The notes under the pieces are model-generated. The model ran no database searches, was not told the origin of the DNA, and saw nothing but the letters and a program-made list of their open reading frames with translations. A DNA stretch of 40,532 bases. It comes from Mesostigma viride. Taxonomy: Eukaryota; Streptophyta; Mesostigmatophyceae; Mesostigmatales; Mesostigmataceae. The stretch is taken from assembly GCA_009746045.1 (NCBI GenBank), contig RPFO01000571.1, positions 1 through 40,532 of the forward strand. The letters run 5' to 3'. Positions 24,747 to 33,237 of the stretch are shown here, in pieces (the first letter of the stretch is position 1; every line of letters begins with the position of its first letter). Made by a program: the position numbers and the translations under genes.

Positions 24747-26342
24747 ATGAGCCTCGCGCGGTACCTGCAGCACGTGCAAGGAGGCGACGGTTTTTCTCCG
24801 CACATTTTCGACGAGCACTTCGCCAAGTACGCGAACGAGGGGTACGCCGCCCCCGTCGAGCCGACCGCCGAGGCCGTACCGCCGCCCGTCCCGTACGGCG
24901 ACATCACGGCGCGGCAGGCAGAGGACTTCGGGGTGGTTATGGTGGACCGCGACGTGCTTGCGCGGATCATGCGCGCGGTCGAGGAGGTGGAGAGACGCAA
25001 GGGTCTTTCGGTTCCGCCGTCGTTGAACTCGGTGTACGCGAGCGAGGGGGGCGGGTGGCCGGGGGTGACGACGGACGACGGGGAGCTGGTTCGTATGCCG
25101 TCTCGCCTGGATTTGGACTACGGTACGAAGTTGCCTCCGATGATGCTTCCGTCGGACTTTGAGCGCGTGATGGCGCCGATCTACCCGGGGTTCCGTCCGG
25201 TGCACGGGGCGGGCGACTCGGGCGGCAACGAGAGGAGCGACGACGCGCCCAAAGCCTCCGCCGCTCTAGCAGCCGCTGGTCCCGCTGCGCCCTCCGCTTC
25301 TACTGTCCCCGACGCCTCGGGAGATACGGGCCCCGACCCGATCACCGTCGCGTCTGGCGCGAGTTCGTCCGCGGGCGGACCGAGTTCTCGCACGGGTGCG
25401 AAAACGGATATCGATAAGGACGAGGAGTTGTGGAAATTGTTCGATGAGCGCGGGATAAAGAACAGGGTGGAAAAAATGCTAGAAGGCAAGTCTGTCGAGG
25501 AAGGAGAGGCATTAAAACAGAATTTCTTGGATGTGATTCACGCCGCCGATGAGGACCCGGCCTCATGGGATGCGATCGCCTTGGCCATTGCGTCAACGCT
25601 CGACGCGGGAGGCGATGCCGTGAAATATGCGTGGAAAACCGGGCGGAATCTATTGGACGCGGCGGGTGAGCGACTCGCAAGCGGGATCGTCAAACTGATG
25701 TTTTCGAAACCGACACCTGTCGCGACAGCATTGTCGGACGACCTTGCGCGCGCTGACAGGATCATGTCTGAACTGGATACGCTAGAATACAAGGGTTTGG
25801 GTAAACGTATTGAATATGCGAACAAAGTGCTAGATGCGATGGTCAAACTTGAGGGTTATTTTTCACCGGAGATGAAGATCTACGCGACTGATGCTCATAG
25901 TATGGCTACCGAAATCCTAAATGATCCCAATAGTACGGATGCGGGTGAAAACATAGCACGGATTGGCAAAGCCATTAACCTCATCAAAACGGCGGTGGGA
26001 GATATGGCGGTATATCACGCTCCGAAAACGATCATCCCTGAGAGAACTAGGCTCGATGCTTATAACGACCTCAAGGCACTGATAGAAAATTTTGGCAAGT
26101 CGGATCCGTCAGACCTACAAAAAAGAGGGAAGTTAACGGCGCTGGGGAAAGACGTCGTGCGAATGTTGGATGCAAATTCGTTACCTGATTTTTTTCCCCC
26201 CAAATTGGCCCAAAACTTGAGAAACATCGCGAATATTCTGAAGAGTGATCAGAGTGGCATGACGGTGGAAACGATGGAAAATCGACGGAAATCGATGATA
26301 GACGTAATCAAGGGTGTTGAACGCATCAGGACCGGCTTTTGA
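24747..26342 (+). CDS. Two-part helical protein with GC-rich N-half and AT-rich C-half
   Basis: This encodes 531 residues, starting at ATG 24747 just after AATGATAA. The N-terminal about 210 residues are encoded by very GC-rich DNA and are Pro/Ala/Gly/Ser-rich with short ordered pieces (SLARYLQHVQGGDGFSPHIF, LPSDFERVMAPIYPGFRPVHG). From about residue 220 the composition changes abruptly at about 25395: the DNA becomes AT-richer and the protein becomes a continuous helical domain with an Ala/Val-rich segment in the middle and no coiled-coil heptads. No known domain is recognised. It is followed by a second large helical protein of the same architecture (26405). Both are possibly virion or core proteins. 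Confidence 0.7.
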   Translation: MSLARYLQHVQGGDGFSPHIFDEHFAKYANEGYAAPVEPTAEAVPPPVPYGDITARQAEDFGVVMVDRDVLARIMRAVEEVERRKGLSVPPSLNSVYASEGGGWPGVTTDDGELVRMPSRLDLDYGTKLPPMMLPSDFERVMAPIYPGFRPVHGAGDSGGNERSDDAPKASAALAAAGPAAPSASTVPDASGDTGPDPITVASGASSSAGGPSSRTGAKTDIDKDEELWKLFDERGIKNRVEKMLEGKSVEEGEALKQNFLDVIHAADEDPASWDAIALAIASTLDAGGDAVKYAWKTGRNLLDAAGERLASGIVKLMFSKPTPVATALSDDLARADRIMSELDTLEYKGLGKRIEYANKVLDAMVKLEGYFSPEMKIYATDAHSMATEILNDPNSTDAGENIARIGKAINLIKTAVGDMAVYHAPKTIIPERTRLDAYNDLKALIENFGKSDPSDLQKRGKLTALGKDVVRMLDANSLPDFFPPKLAQNLRNIANILKSDQSGMTVETMENRRKSMIDVIKGVERIRTGF

Positions 26343-26388
26343 TAGACTCCGCGTCTCCGGGAGTTTGACCAATAAAATCTCAGTACCA

Positions 26389-26399
26389 AGAGTATACGG
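26389..26399 (+). promoter_or_regulatory. TATA-like promoter element
   Basis: AGAGTATACGG ends 5 bases before the ATG at 26405. An ATG at 26400 opens only a two-codon frame and overlaps it, so 26405 is the better start. The same element precedes 9825 and 11618. Confidence 0.45.
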
Positions 26400-26404
26400 A
26401 TGTC

Positions 26405-28584
26405 ATGACCACTCCGGGCAACGTGTTACTTTCGCTGTACGAGGGCGGCAAGGCCGTCCCGGCCAAGGTGGCGAGCTGGGTGCGGGAGAGCGTCGGGTCC
26501 TGCGCGAGCGGCGTCGGAAAGACGCTCAAGAGGGACGAGATGGCGCGCGTCGTCGCGGCCATGTACCCCGACCTGCCCGCCGAATTCCTGCAGAAAGCGG
26601 CCAAACCGTCCCTCTGTCTCCTGCTGGGCGACGAGATCGTCGGCCGCACGATCTCGGGCCTGTGTCGCCAGGGCCTGGCGGGCGGCCCCGACACGCAACG
26701 GCGATTGATCGAGATCGTCTCCACGCTCACCCAACAGCCCGCCGCGAGTTTGGTAGCGCTCCCGCGCGATGCGCTGTGTTCACTGGCGGCGAGCGCGTCC
26801 TCGACGAAGCAGAGAGCGGGCGCGATGCACGCCGCCAAACTGCTCGACCCGCTCGCGGGCGTCGACTGGTCCAAGGTGGGCGCGCAGGCGTCGTCGGCTC
26901 TGTCCGCTGCGGCGCGCGGCGGGCGCGCGGCGTTCGACGCGTCCAAGGTGATCGGAGAGCAACTATACGACGGGACGAACGCGGTGTTGCAGTCGCCGGT
27001 CACGCGCGCGGCGGCGAGGATGGCGGGACAGGCGGCGATGGCGGGCGGACGGATGGCAGGACAGGCGGCGATGGCGGGGGGCGGATGGCGGGGAGGGCGG
27101 CGATGGACATGGTGGCGCCTCCGCCGTTCGAGATCCACGGGGTGACGCAGCACAGGGCGTACCGGGTGGCTCTGGATTCGGCGCACCGGATGCGATCGGA
27201 TCGGATCGCGTCGGCGATGAACCCGTACACGGGCGTGGAGAAGGGCAAGGCGCCCAAGGTGTCCCGCGCGATGCGGAGGGACGGGAACCCGTACGTCGGC
27301 TACGGGAACGCCGGGTATCTTGGTTCCTCAAGGAAGTCCGTCACCGCACCGGGTGCAGGTGTTATCCTCGTCGGTGCAGGTGCGTCCCCTACGCGCTCGC
27401 GTTTCCGATTTACTCCAGAGACACGAGCGAAATCGATACAGGCCTTGAAAAAGGCACGTGTCAGAATCGCCCAAGAGTTACGAAGCTCGATAGTACAAAG
27501 CCTTTTGGAAGGCAAATCGAGGCAGGAAATCCTGGATTCGCTCGACGGTAAGGACGGGATGCGAGCACTTGTTATGAAAATGTTGGAAACGGCGAATGAA
27601 CATTTAGATGGTGAATTCGGAAAGCTTGCTGCGTATAAAGCACTAGAAGCTACGGAGTGGAGCAGTGACGTGCAGCGTTATGACACACTACTCGAGGGGG
27701 AATTGTCGCCACAAGATCGCAAGGCATTCGAGGAACTACGCGAGAGAGCGTTGCTGAATTCGGAAAATGCAAAAACAGAATATCGCCAGATTCTGCGAGT
27801 GGCGGAGGAAGCGGGCATAAAAACACTTGACAATAATGAAACGCACAATAGATATCGTGGTGGAGGGACGACTTATACTGTGTCCGACAAGCTCTTGAGT
27901 GATACAATTGCATCTATAGATAGGGCCAAAAAGAATGACGCACGAACGGGACAAAAGACGGCTCATCTTGTCGTGAACCGAATGAGAGATTATGCCGGCT
28001 TGAGTCGCGATGATTATCTTGCAGAGATTGTCCAAAAAGAATTAGAAGATAGAACGGCTCGCAAGATCGAAGATGCGTACCCGGGAGCGCTGTCAAGTGG
28101 CGTCGGAGCAAGGGAGTTGTTGAAAGCCAAGGACCGAGACGTGAAAAGAAAGAAAACAGCTGACATAATCGAAGGCATGTACCCGGGAATACTGTCGAAG
28201 GGCGACAGAGTGAGGGAGTTATTGAGAGCCAAGGACCAAGCCGAAAAAGTAACTAATACGGATCGGAACCTGGCAATGGGGTTGATGAAGTTCGACCCCG
28301 CAGAAACCGATGAATTATTAGAACGCAATAGAAAGAGTCGAGACACGGCTGACGATCAAGAGAATGCAGACTCGGGCGACGATGCAGAGAAAGAGAGAGT
28401 GAACCAGGCGCGGTACGCCCGGTCGGGTCGCAAGCACCGCGCCAAGTCCGCGTCCGCCAAGAAGCCCTCGGTCCGTGTCGCGGCATCCAAGCGGAAGCAC
28501 CGCGCCAAGTCCGCCCCGTCATCCGGCTCCTCCTCGCGGCGGTGTTCCCACTCCCTCGGCGCCAACGCCGTCCTATGCGCCTAA
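26405..28584 (+). CDS. Large helical protein with Ala/Gly repeat and basic KHRAKSA tail (one frameshift)
   Basis: Two frames join through one missing G in the six-G run at 27076-27081, giving about 726 residues. The N-terminal about 200 residues are GC-rich in coding and contain the same MYPDLPxEFLQKA...PSLCLLL pattern as the protein at 21612-22892. A short MAGQAAMAGGR repeat follows (27020-27106). After about 27340 the DNA turns AT-richer and the protein is helical and charged, with two copies of a segment resembling YPGALSSGxGARELLKAKD and YPGILSKGDRVRELLRAKD. The C-terminus is basic with two KHRAKSA units, suggesting DNA or RNA binding. A structural DNA-binding virion protein is my best guess; it does not match a family I know. 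Confidence 0.7.
27020..27106 (+). repeat. 33-base tandem repeat inside a gene
   Basis: Three near-identical units begin with ATGGCGGGACAGGCGGCGAT or a close variant, at 27020, 27053 and 27085 (the last partial). Unit 1 is 33 bases while unit 2 is 32, which places the missing base that breaks the reading frame inside unit 2. Confidence 0.7.
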
Positions 28585-28633
28585 CCGGCCCGCGAAATTC
28601 TGTCCACTCCCGTTGTGAGTGTCCCTGCGAACG

Positions 28634-29230
28634 ATGGAGCCCGCCCCGGACGTCGCCCCCGAACTCGTCTGCCGTCTCTGCGGCGACTCCTCGGCCGCCA
28701 AGCCCCTCGACTGGAAGTCCCTCTGCAAGGCCTGTCGCAAGGCCGAGGGGAAGAAGTTCAAGGCGTCCAAGGAGGGCTACTTCCGCAACCAGGTCCACTC
28801 CCTGCACAAGACCAACCGCCGTTCCGGTCGTCGCCAGGTGTCCCTCACCGCGCGGGACCTGGCCGAGATATGGGACCAGCAGGGCGGTCTGTGCGCCATC
28901 ACCGCGTTAGAGATGACGCACGCGCCCGACTCCGGTCCCGGCCCGTCGGGCCGATCCGCGACCGTCGATCTCATCGATTCGAAGGCCGGCGTCGTCAAGG
29001 GGAACGTCCGTCTCGTCTGTCGCCGCGTCAAGCGCATGAAGGGCAACGATGACGTCGACTCGTTCCTCGACTTCTGCGCCCTGATTGGCGACCGATCCGC
29101 GGCACCGTCCACTAGTGCCGTCAAAGCCGACACGGCCGACGAAAACGACACGAACATGTCGGTCGATCGTGTCGGTTCGGCCGCCCACACGTCCTGGGCC
29201 GACATCCAGGACGACATCGAGGAAGTATAA
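28634..29230 (+). CDS. HNH-like endonuclease with zinc ribbon
   Basis: This encodes 198 residues from ATG 28634; an upstream in-frame GTG (28619) is less likely. Residues about 13-36 carry CRLCGDSS...LCKAC, a two-CxxC zinc ribbon. Residues about 84-140 read GLCAITALEM, then ATVDLIDSKAGVVKGNVRLVCRRVKRMK, matching the treble-clef HNH layout seen in small phage and NCLDV endonucleases (Cys-Ala-Ile-Thr ... DxIDSxxGYVxGNVxLVC). The usual first His is replaced, so catalytic status is uncertain. A disordered acidic tail closes it (DENDTNMSVDRV). Such genes are often mobile homing-type nucleases in viral genomes, or may serve in recombination. Confidence 0.65.
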   Translation: MEPAPDVAPELVCRLCGDSSAAKPLDWKSLCKACRKAEGKKFKASKEGYFRNQVHSLHKTNRRSGRRQVSLTARDLAEIWDQQGGLCAITALEMTHAPDSGPGPSGRSATVDLIDSKAGVVKGNVRLVCRRVKRMKGNDDVDSFLDFCALIGDRSAAPSTSAVKADTADENDTNMSVDRVGSAAHTSWADIQDDIEEV

Positions 29231-29304
29231 AGGTCGCCCCGTGCGTTGTCCGAGCTCGTTCCTTTCTCTCCACCTACCTCCACCACCACCGCCGAGTAGC
29301 AACC

Positions 29305-30120
29305 ATGGCCTCCACCATCGTCCTTTTCGACGACTTCGATGCGGACAAGGTCTTGTACAAGGACCCCAAGCGGTCCGGGCGGGGTCCGTCGGGCCCAGGC
29401 GCCCTCTCCGTGTACATGTCCTACGGCGTCGACGGCACGCCCATCCGCATCCAGACCCCGCGCATGCGCGCGCCGTTCGGCATCAGCTCCTTCGATCCCA
29501 AGCCCGGGACCAACGACATCCGCAAGTACACTCTGGACCTCTCGTTCGACCGCCACACCACTGAGGGGTCGGACAACGCGCTCTTCTACGAAATGTGGAC
29601 GGGGCTCGACGACCGCAACAAGAAGCAGTCGCATTCCAAGTGCGTGGAATGGTTCGGCAAGAAGATGAGCGACGAACTCATCGGGGAGCTGTACACGTCG
29701 GCCATCAAGCCCTCGAAGAAGGAGGAGTACCCCCCCACGCTCAAGTGCAACGTGCCTTTCCGCGACGGCCAATTCCAGTGCCGCTTCTTTGACGAGAACC
29801 GCCAGCCCGCCACCTTCGCGGACGTGCAGAAGGGCTGTGACGTGCAAGTCATCCTGGAGGTGTCGCGCATGTGGTTCATGGACAAGCAGTTTGGGTGCAC
29901 GCCCGTGGTGCAGTCGCTGCAGTTCTTCCCGTCGAACCGCATGCCCGACGAGTACTGCTTCGTGGACCGCGGGGTCGCGAACCGCTCGCCCTCCGAGGGG
30001 TCAGACGACGAGACCGTCCGTGAGAACAAGCGGCTCAAGGGACTCTCTGATGAGGAGTTGCACGCCGAGGGCTACACGCGAGACAACAAGGGAAACGTGT
30101 ACGCGTATGACAACAGCTGA
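29305..30120 (+). CDS. gp2.5-like single-stranded DNA-binding protein (probable)
   Basis: This encodes 271 residues. The central part follows a pattern conserved across many large DNA viruses: MRAPFGISSFDPKPG, YTLDLSFD, VEWFGKKMS, YTSAIKPSKKEEYPPTLKC, FRDGQFQCRFFDENRQP, and VQVILEVSRMWFMDKQFG. A gp2.5-type OB-fold SSB family has been described in phycodna- and mimi-like viruses, and this protein has its length and an acidic C-terminal region (SEGSDDETVRENKRL) as many SSBs have. The identification is by pattern, not by search. It would coat single-stranded DNA during replication and could work with the D5-like helicase in this window. A CT-rich leader (29240-29300) precedes the ATG in a good ACCATGG context. 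Confidence 0.65.
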   Translation: MASTIVLFDDFDADKVLYKDPKRSGRGPSGPGALSVYMSYGVDGTPIRIQTPRMRAPFGISSFDPKPGTNDIRKYTLDLSFDRHTTEGSDNALFYEMWTGLDDRNKKQSHSKCVEWFGKKMSDELIGELYTSAIKPSKKEEYPPTLKCNVPFRDGQFQCRFFDENRQPATFADVQKGCDVQVILEVSRMWFMDKQFGCTPVVQSLQFFPSNRMPDEYCFVDRGVANRSPSEGSDDETVRENKRLKGLSDEELHAEGYTRDNKGNVYAYDNS

Positions 30121-30172
30121 AAGGTGGACGTATGCGTGGGCACCGGACTACATCCGTTAGTCTCGAAATTAT

Positions 30173-30625
30173 ATGTCTGCATGTATTATTATCGAACCGA
30201 TGTTATCCGATTCCCTAATAAAATCCTTTTTGGTGGGTTCCTCTGCCCCCATGGGCGCGTTGTTGCCATTGTACTTGTCCGCCGTCCGTTCCGTGGGCGT
30301 CCCGGCCCAGCCGGCGCACACGGAATGGGTCATATTCCTAGTCATGATCGTGTTAGGCGTAGGAAACCTCGCGGCCGTGCGTTGGACTCGCGAGTACAAC
30401 AAGCACATTAGCAGCGACAGGAAGTTCGTGTACGCGGGCGCGATCGCCGGTCTGACGATAGGTCTGCTCGTGGCCGCGTCCGGTTTCCACCTGTCGTACT
30501 TCCCGGGATGGTCGATCGCCGGCCACGCGATCCCGATCGTCGCATCGACCGCGGCGTACTCGGCCTTGTTCCTGTACGTCCTCAAACCGCTCGACGCGCT
30601 CATGAACCAGGTGTGCGCTTCGTGA
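30173..30625 (+). CDS. Multi-pass membrane protein
   Basis: This encodes 150 residues with the ATG at 30173, or 141 from the ATG at 30200. There are about four hydrophobic segments: about 23-43 (SAPMGALLPLYLSAV), 52-68 (WVIFLVMIVLGVGNLAAV), 87-108 (FVYAGAIAGLTIGLLVAASGF) and 117-138 (HAIPIVASTAAYSALFLYVL). Short, charged loops separate them. An AT-rich stretch TGTATTATTATCG (30182-30194) lies just before the second ATG and resembles the TATA-like element, which favours 30200. No family recognised; virion membrane protein is possible. Confidence 0.6.
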   Translation: MSACIIIEPMLSDSLIKSFLVGSSAPMGALLPLYLSAVRSVGVPAQPAHTEWVIFLVMIVLGVGNLAAVRWTREYNKHISSDRKFVYAGAIAGLTIGLLVAASGFHLSYFPGWSIAGHAIPIVASTAAYSALFLYVLKPLDALMNQVCAS

Positions 30626-30660
30626 GGGGTCGAGAATCGCGCGGGATACGGTGCAATATC

Positions 30661-31229
30661 ATGAAACGCAAGTGGAAGCAACTCGAGGCGGCGTTAGATG
30701 CGATCTACTCGCCCCGGTTGAAAAGGGCGCCCAACATCGACGGGATCTTGGCGCGCGACCCGGGGTTGGCGGCGATGACGAAAGAAATCATCCGCACGTT
30801 CTTCCGATCGGGGTATCCGTTGACCCTCGCGTCCTCTTGTTGGACGAACTGTTCCAAGAAGAGCCCGGACTTAGTCCGCGGACGCGCGACCGACTGAAAG
30901 AGACGTTCGCGTTCAGCGTGGACGAGGACGAGCCGCGCATCGTCATCAACCCCGACTACTGGGCTTCGAGTCTTCCGGAAATGTTGAGAAGCGGATGCAA
31001 GTATACCCAGGACGGCGTGGACATGCCGAAACACGTCCCTCTGATCCTCGCGGGGGCGGTCGCGCACGAGATGCTGCACCTGATCGACGGCGAGGAAGAC
31101 GTCCGGGACGTGTCGGACGTCAACTACGGCCACACGTCGACGTGGCTGTCCCTCATGAAACGGCATCTAGGGAGGGGCGGCGACGGGGATCCGACGAAGG
31201 AGATCAATTTCACGTTCCAACTCGTCTGA
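30661..31229 (+). CDS. Third SprT-like metalloprotease (short form, one frameshift)
   Basis: The start is at ATG 30661. One missing base near 30817 moves the frame and gives about 189 residues. The zinc site is HEMLH (encoded at 31065-31079) followed by YGHTSTW, where the His lies 17 residues after the motif, as in SprT-like proteases and the two larger paralogues at 9825 and 11618. This form lacks the basic N-terminal extension and consists of little more than the protease domain. It has an N-terminal helical part (MKRKWKQLEAALDAIYS). It may be a stand-alone protease with a different target, or an ancestral form. Confidence 0.68.
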
Positions 31230-31344
31230 TGGATTACGTGTCGGTGTCGTTTTCTAGATCGCGTTCGCGGACCGCGCAAAGTAATCGCGTCTCGTAACGA
31301 TTTAGTCGCGACGGCGACTCTCGACCACACAATCGAGACGAACC

Positions 31345-31808
31345 ATGGCAGCGAGAGCGAGTTCCTACGCGAGGCTGGTCTGCGTGAGTCAGCATGTGTC
31401 CAAATGCAGGAGGTGGTTGGAATCCGTGGAACGCGAGCGAGGGATCAAGATACAGCACGCCGGGAACGGCGGCGAAAAGGTTTTATTCACGTCCAAAGGC
31501 AAGCCGTTATACGTCGACGGGTTCACGTCGGACACCGACCCCCTACGGTGTTCGAATACCACGGGGACTTTTGGCACGGGAACCCGGACAAGTTCGGGTT
31601 CTTCACCGAGCACCCCGTCAAGAACTGCTACCACGGCGAGCTATACATCCGCACGATACGCAAAGAGGAGGAGATCTTGCGGATGGGCTATGCGTTGGAG
31701 ACGAGGTGGGAATGCGAGGACGAGGGTCTGCCCGCGCCCAAGTGGAAGGTCCCTTCCAAGTTCCCGCTGACCGGTAAGCCCCGAGGCGGGAAGACGCGCT
31801 GGTCGTGA
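31345..31808 (+). CDS. PD-(D/E)XK-type nuclease-like protein (one frameshift)
   Basis: Two frames overlap at the five-C run 31539-31543, where a missing C joins them into about 154 residues. The join lies between LYVDGFTSDT and VFEYHGDFWHGNPDKFGF. An Asp in VDGF followed by Glu-x-His in FEYHG is the catalytic layout of Vsr/MutH-like and related nucleases that contain a vDGy...vyEfhGxfwHG signature. The C-terminus is Lys/Arg-rich (KWKVPSKFPLTGKPRGGKTRW) and may bind DNA. The N-terminal about 50 residues carry Cys and Arg (CVSQHVSKCRRWLESVER). The real biochemical role is not known; mismatch or damage repair and DNA processing are options. Confidence 0.55.
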
Positions 31809-31825
31809 AAAATCTCTCGGCACAC

Positions 31826-31833
31826 AGTTATAC
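31826..31833 (+). promoter_or_regulatory. TATA-like promoter element AGTTATAC
   Basis: This lies 7 bases before the ATG at 31841. It supports that start over the in-frame GTG at 31805, which lies upstream of the element. Confidence 0.45.
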
Positions 31834-31840
31834 GTCGAAG

Positions 31841-32509
31841 ATGTCCACCTCCTATTGCAACGCCGCGAGAGGGCAGTCGGACAGTTTCATCGGCGCTCGC
31901 GAGCGGCCGCAGGTGTTCCCCGAGCTGTGCGTCGACCCGGAGTTCGAGACGATGCGTTCCTCGCAGCAGGTCGGCACGGAGACGCGTCTGATCCCGTCGG
32001 ACGAGTACGACAACGTGTACGGCATCGACACGCGCGCCGCGCCCCGTCTGAGCCAGATCGGGAGCGGGTTTGACGCGCAGATGCAGTTCGCGACCGACCT
32101 CCTCCCGTCCGCGGAGGACGTCATGGGCTTGCTCCTGAAGCAGGGGGAGGGCATCCTGGCCGTCACGAGCAACCGGAAGGACCTGCCTTTCACCGGCATC
32201 CAGAGCCTCCGCGAGTACACGCCCGCCCCCATGGACCTGAGCATGTTCGGCCAGATGAACCTGGCGACGACGGGCGTCATGGCCAACGCCAAGTGGAACG
32301 GGTCGATCGGCGCGTTCCCCCGCCCCGTGACGATGCAGTTCGACCCCCGTTACGAGCTCCCTAGCCTCGCCGACGCCGACACGACGGTGTACGGCGTCCC
32401 CCTGGTGAACGCGACCGAGTCGTTCGGCATGATGGGCGAGCCCTCTCGAGGAGCACAAAACGCCGTCCGCGGGGCTCCCGGGTTCAACGCCGAGCTCACC
32501 GGTCTCTAG
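31841..32509 (+). CDS. Hypothetical protein, likely late structural
   Basis: This encodes 222 residues and starts at ATG 31841. It is rich in Asp, Pro, Thr and Gly with few Lys and no membrane segment, e.g. IPSDEYDNVYGIDTRAAPRL, DLSMFGQMNLATTGVM and MQFDPRYELPSLADAD. Only two Cys are present. Composition and the strong-looking promoter element resemble abundant late virion proteins, but I recognise no family, so this is weak inference. Confidence 0.6.
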   Translation: MSTSYCNAARGQSDSFIGARERPQVFPELCVDPEFETMRSSQQVGTETRLIPSDEYDNVYGIDTRAAPRLSQIGSGFDAQMQFATDLLPSAEDVMGLLLKQGEGILAVTSNRKDLPFTGIQSLREYTPAPMDLSMFGQMNLATTGVMANAKWNGSIGAFPRPVTMQFDPRYELPSLADADTTVYGVPLVNATESFGMMGEPSRGAQNAVRGAPGFNAELTGL

Positions 32510-32554
32510 TGCGTTCGAGGCACACGCAAAATCGTCCGGGTGACTACAGTAGCA

Positions 32555-33025
32555 ATGGAGGGCGCGTACCAGCTCGAGGAGTGGCGCAAGAAGATGCGAT
32601 CCATGACGTCCGAGTTCATCGAAGTGGACGACATCCTCCGCCAGACGAGCAAGAGCCTCGCGCCCCACCGAAAACGCAAGCGGACGTTGTCCGTCGAAAT
32701 CCTGGACTCCATGACGAAGGCCGGCGTCGACGCCTGCAACATCTCGGGGCGGGACGACAAGCTCGTGGTGAAGACTCGCAAGAAGAAGACGTCGCTCAAG
32801 GACGTCCTTCCGAGTCGCCTGGAAAAGTTCTTCGAGAACGAGCCCGGTCGGTGCGAGGAGTGTCTGAACTTCCTCATGGAGCCCGAGGTGACCGAAGTCC
32901 CGTCGCTGTGCCGCGTGACCAAGAAGAAGAGGAAGGCCGATGAGGACGAGGACGCGGGTCACCCGGAGGCCGAGGAAGAGGCCGAGGAAGAGGAAGAGGA
33001 AGAGGAGGAGGAGGAGGAGGACTGA
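32555..33025 (+). CDS. Helical protein with basic centre and poly-Glu tail (DUF5760-like)
   Basis: This encodes 156 residues, starting at ATG 32555 (an in-frame GTG lies at 32540). The first about 120 residues have a helical, basic pattern: FIEVDDILRQTSKSL, PHRKRKRTLSVEILDSM, VDACNI, then DKLVVKTRKKKTSLKDVLPS. This pattern (RK-rich helix, a central CNI and KKxSLKxxLPxxLxxFF) is similar to small conserved proteins of large DNA viruses annotated as DUF5760; I give it only as a resemblance. The last about 35 residues are nearly all Glu and Asp. The tail DNA overlaps the opposite-strand gene at 32959-33171. Confidence 0.58.
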   Translation: MEGAYQLEEWRKKMRSMTSEFIEVDDILRQTSKSLAPHRKRKRTLSVEILDSMTKAGVDACNISGRDDKLVVKTRKKKTSLKDVLPSRLEKFFENEPGRCEECLNFLMEPEVTEVPSLCRVTKKKRKADEDEDAGHPEAEEEAEEEEEEEEEEEED

Positions 33026-33171
33026 GCCTCTCGCCTCATGTCCTCGACGAAAAAGTGGATGCCCAGGTCCGGCCGGTCGATGTAACTCCCGTACGCGTCG
33101 ATCCACTCCCCCGTGATCGGGAGGACGACAATGTTGTTGTGAATCGGATGACAATGAGCTAATATGTCCAT
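32959..33171 (-). CDS. Possible small protein with poly-Ser tail
   Basis: The ATG at 33171 follows TTTTATTATTATGG, an AT-rich leader typical here. The first 50 residues look like a normal protein (MDILAHCHPIHNNIVVLPIT, DAYGSYIDRPDLGIHFFVED), and the gap would otherwise be empty. The last about 20 residues are Ser/Ala repeats that are merely the complement of the GAG repeat coding for the acidic tail of the opposite gene. It is possibly real, but the tail is an artefact of antisense overlap, so the true stop is unclear. Confidence 0.4.
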   Translation of the reverse strand: MDILAHCHPIHNNIVVLPITGEWIDAYGSYIDRPDLGIHFFVEDMRREAQSSSSSSSSSSSSSASSSASG

Positions 33172-33237
33172 AATAATAAAAGCACGCGTTTATTTCCCAC
33201 GAATAAAAAAGTCTGGAACTGGGTAGACTAGCGAGCC

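Noticed and set aside
26380-27186. Minus-strand frame of 268 codons
   Set aside because: It is antisense to the N-terminal half of the repeat-containing gene, and its own repeat is only the complement of the 33-base repeat.
31688-33154. Minus-strand open frame of 488 codons, Leu/Arg/His-rich
   Set aside because: It covers the opposite strand of two good genes with promoter elements; composition is typical of a mirror frame, including a poly-Leu run opposite the Glu repeat.
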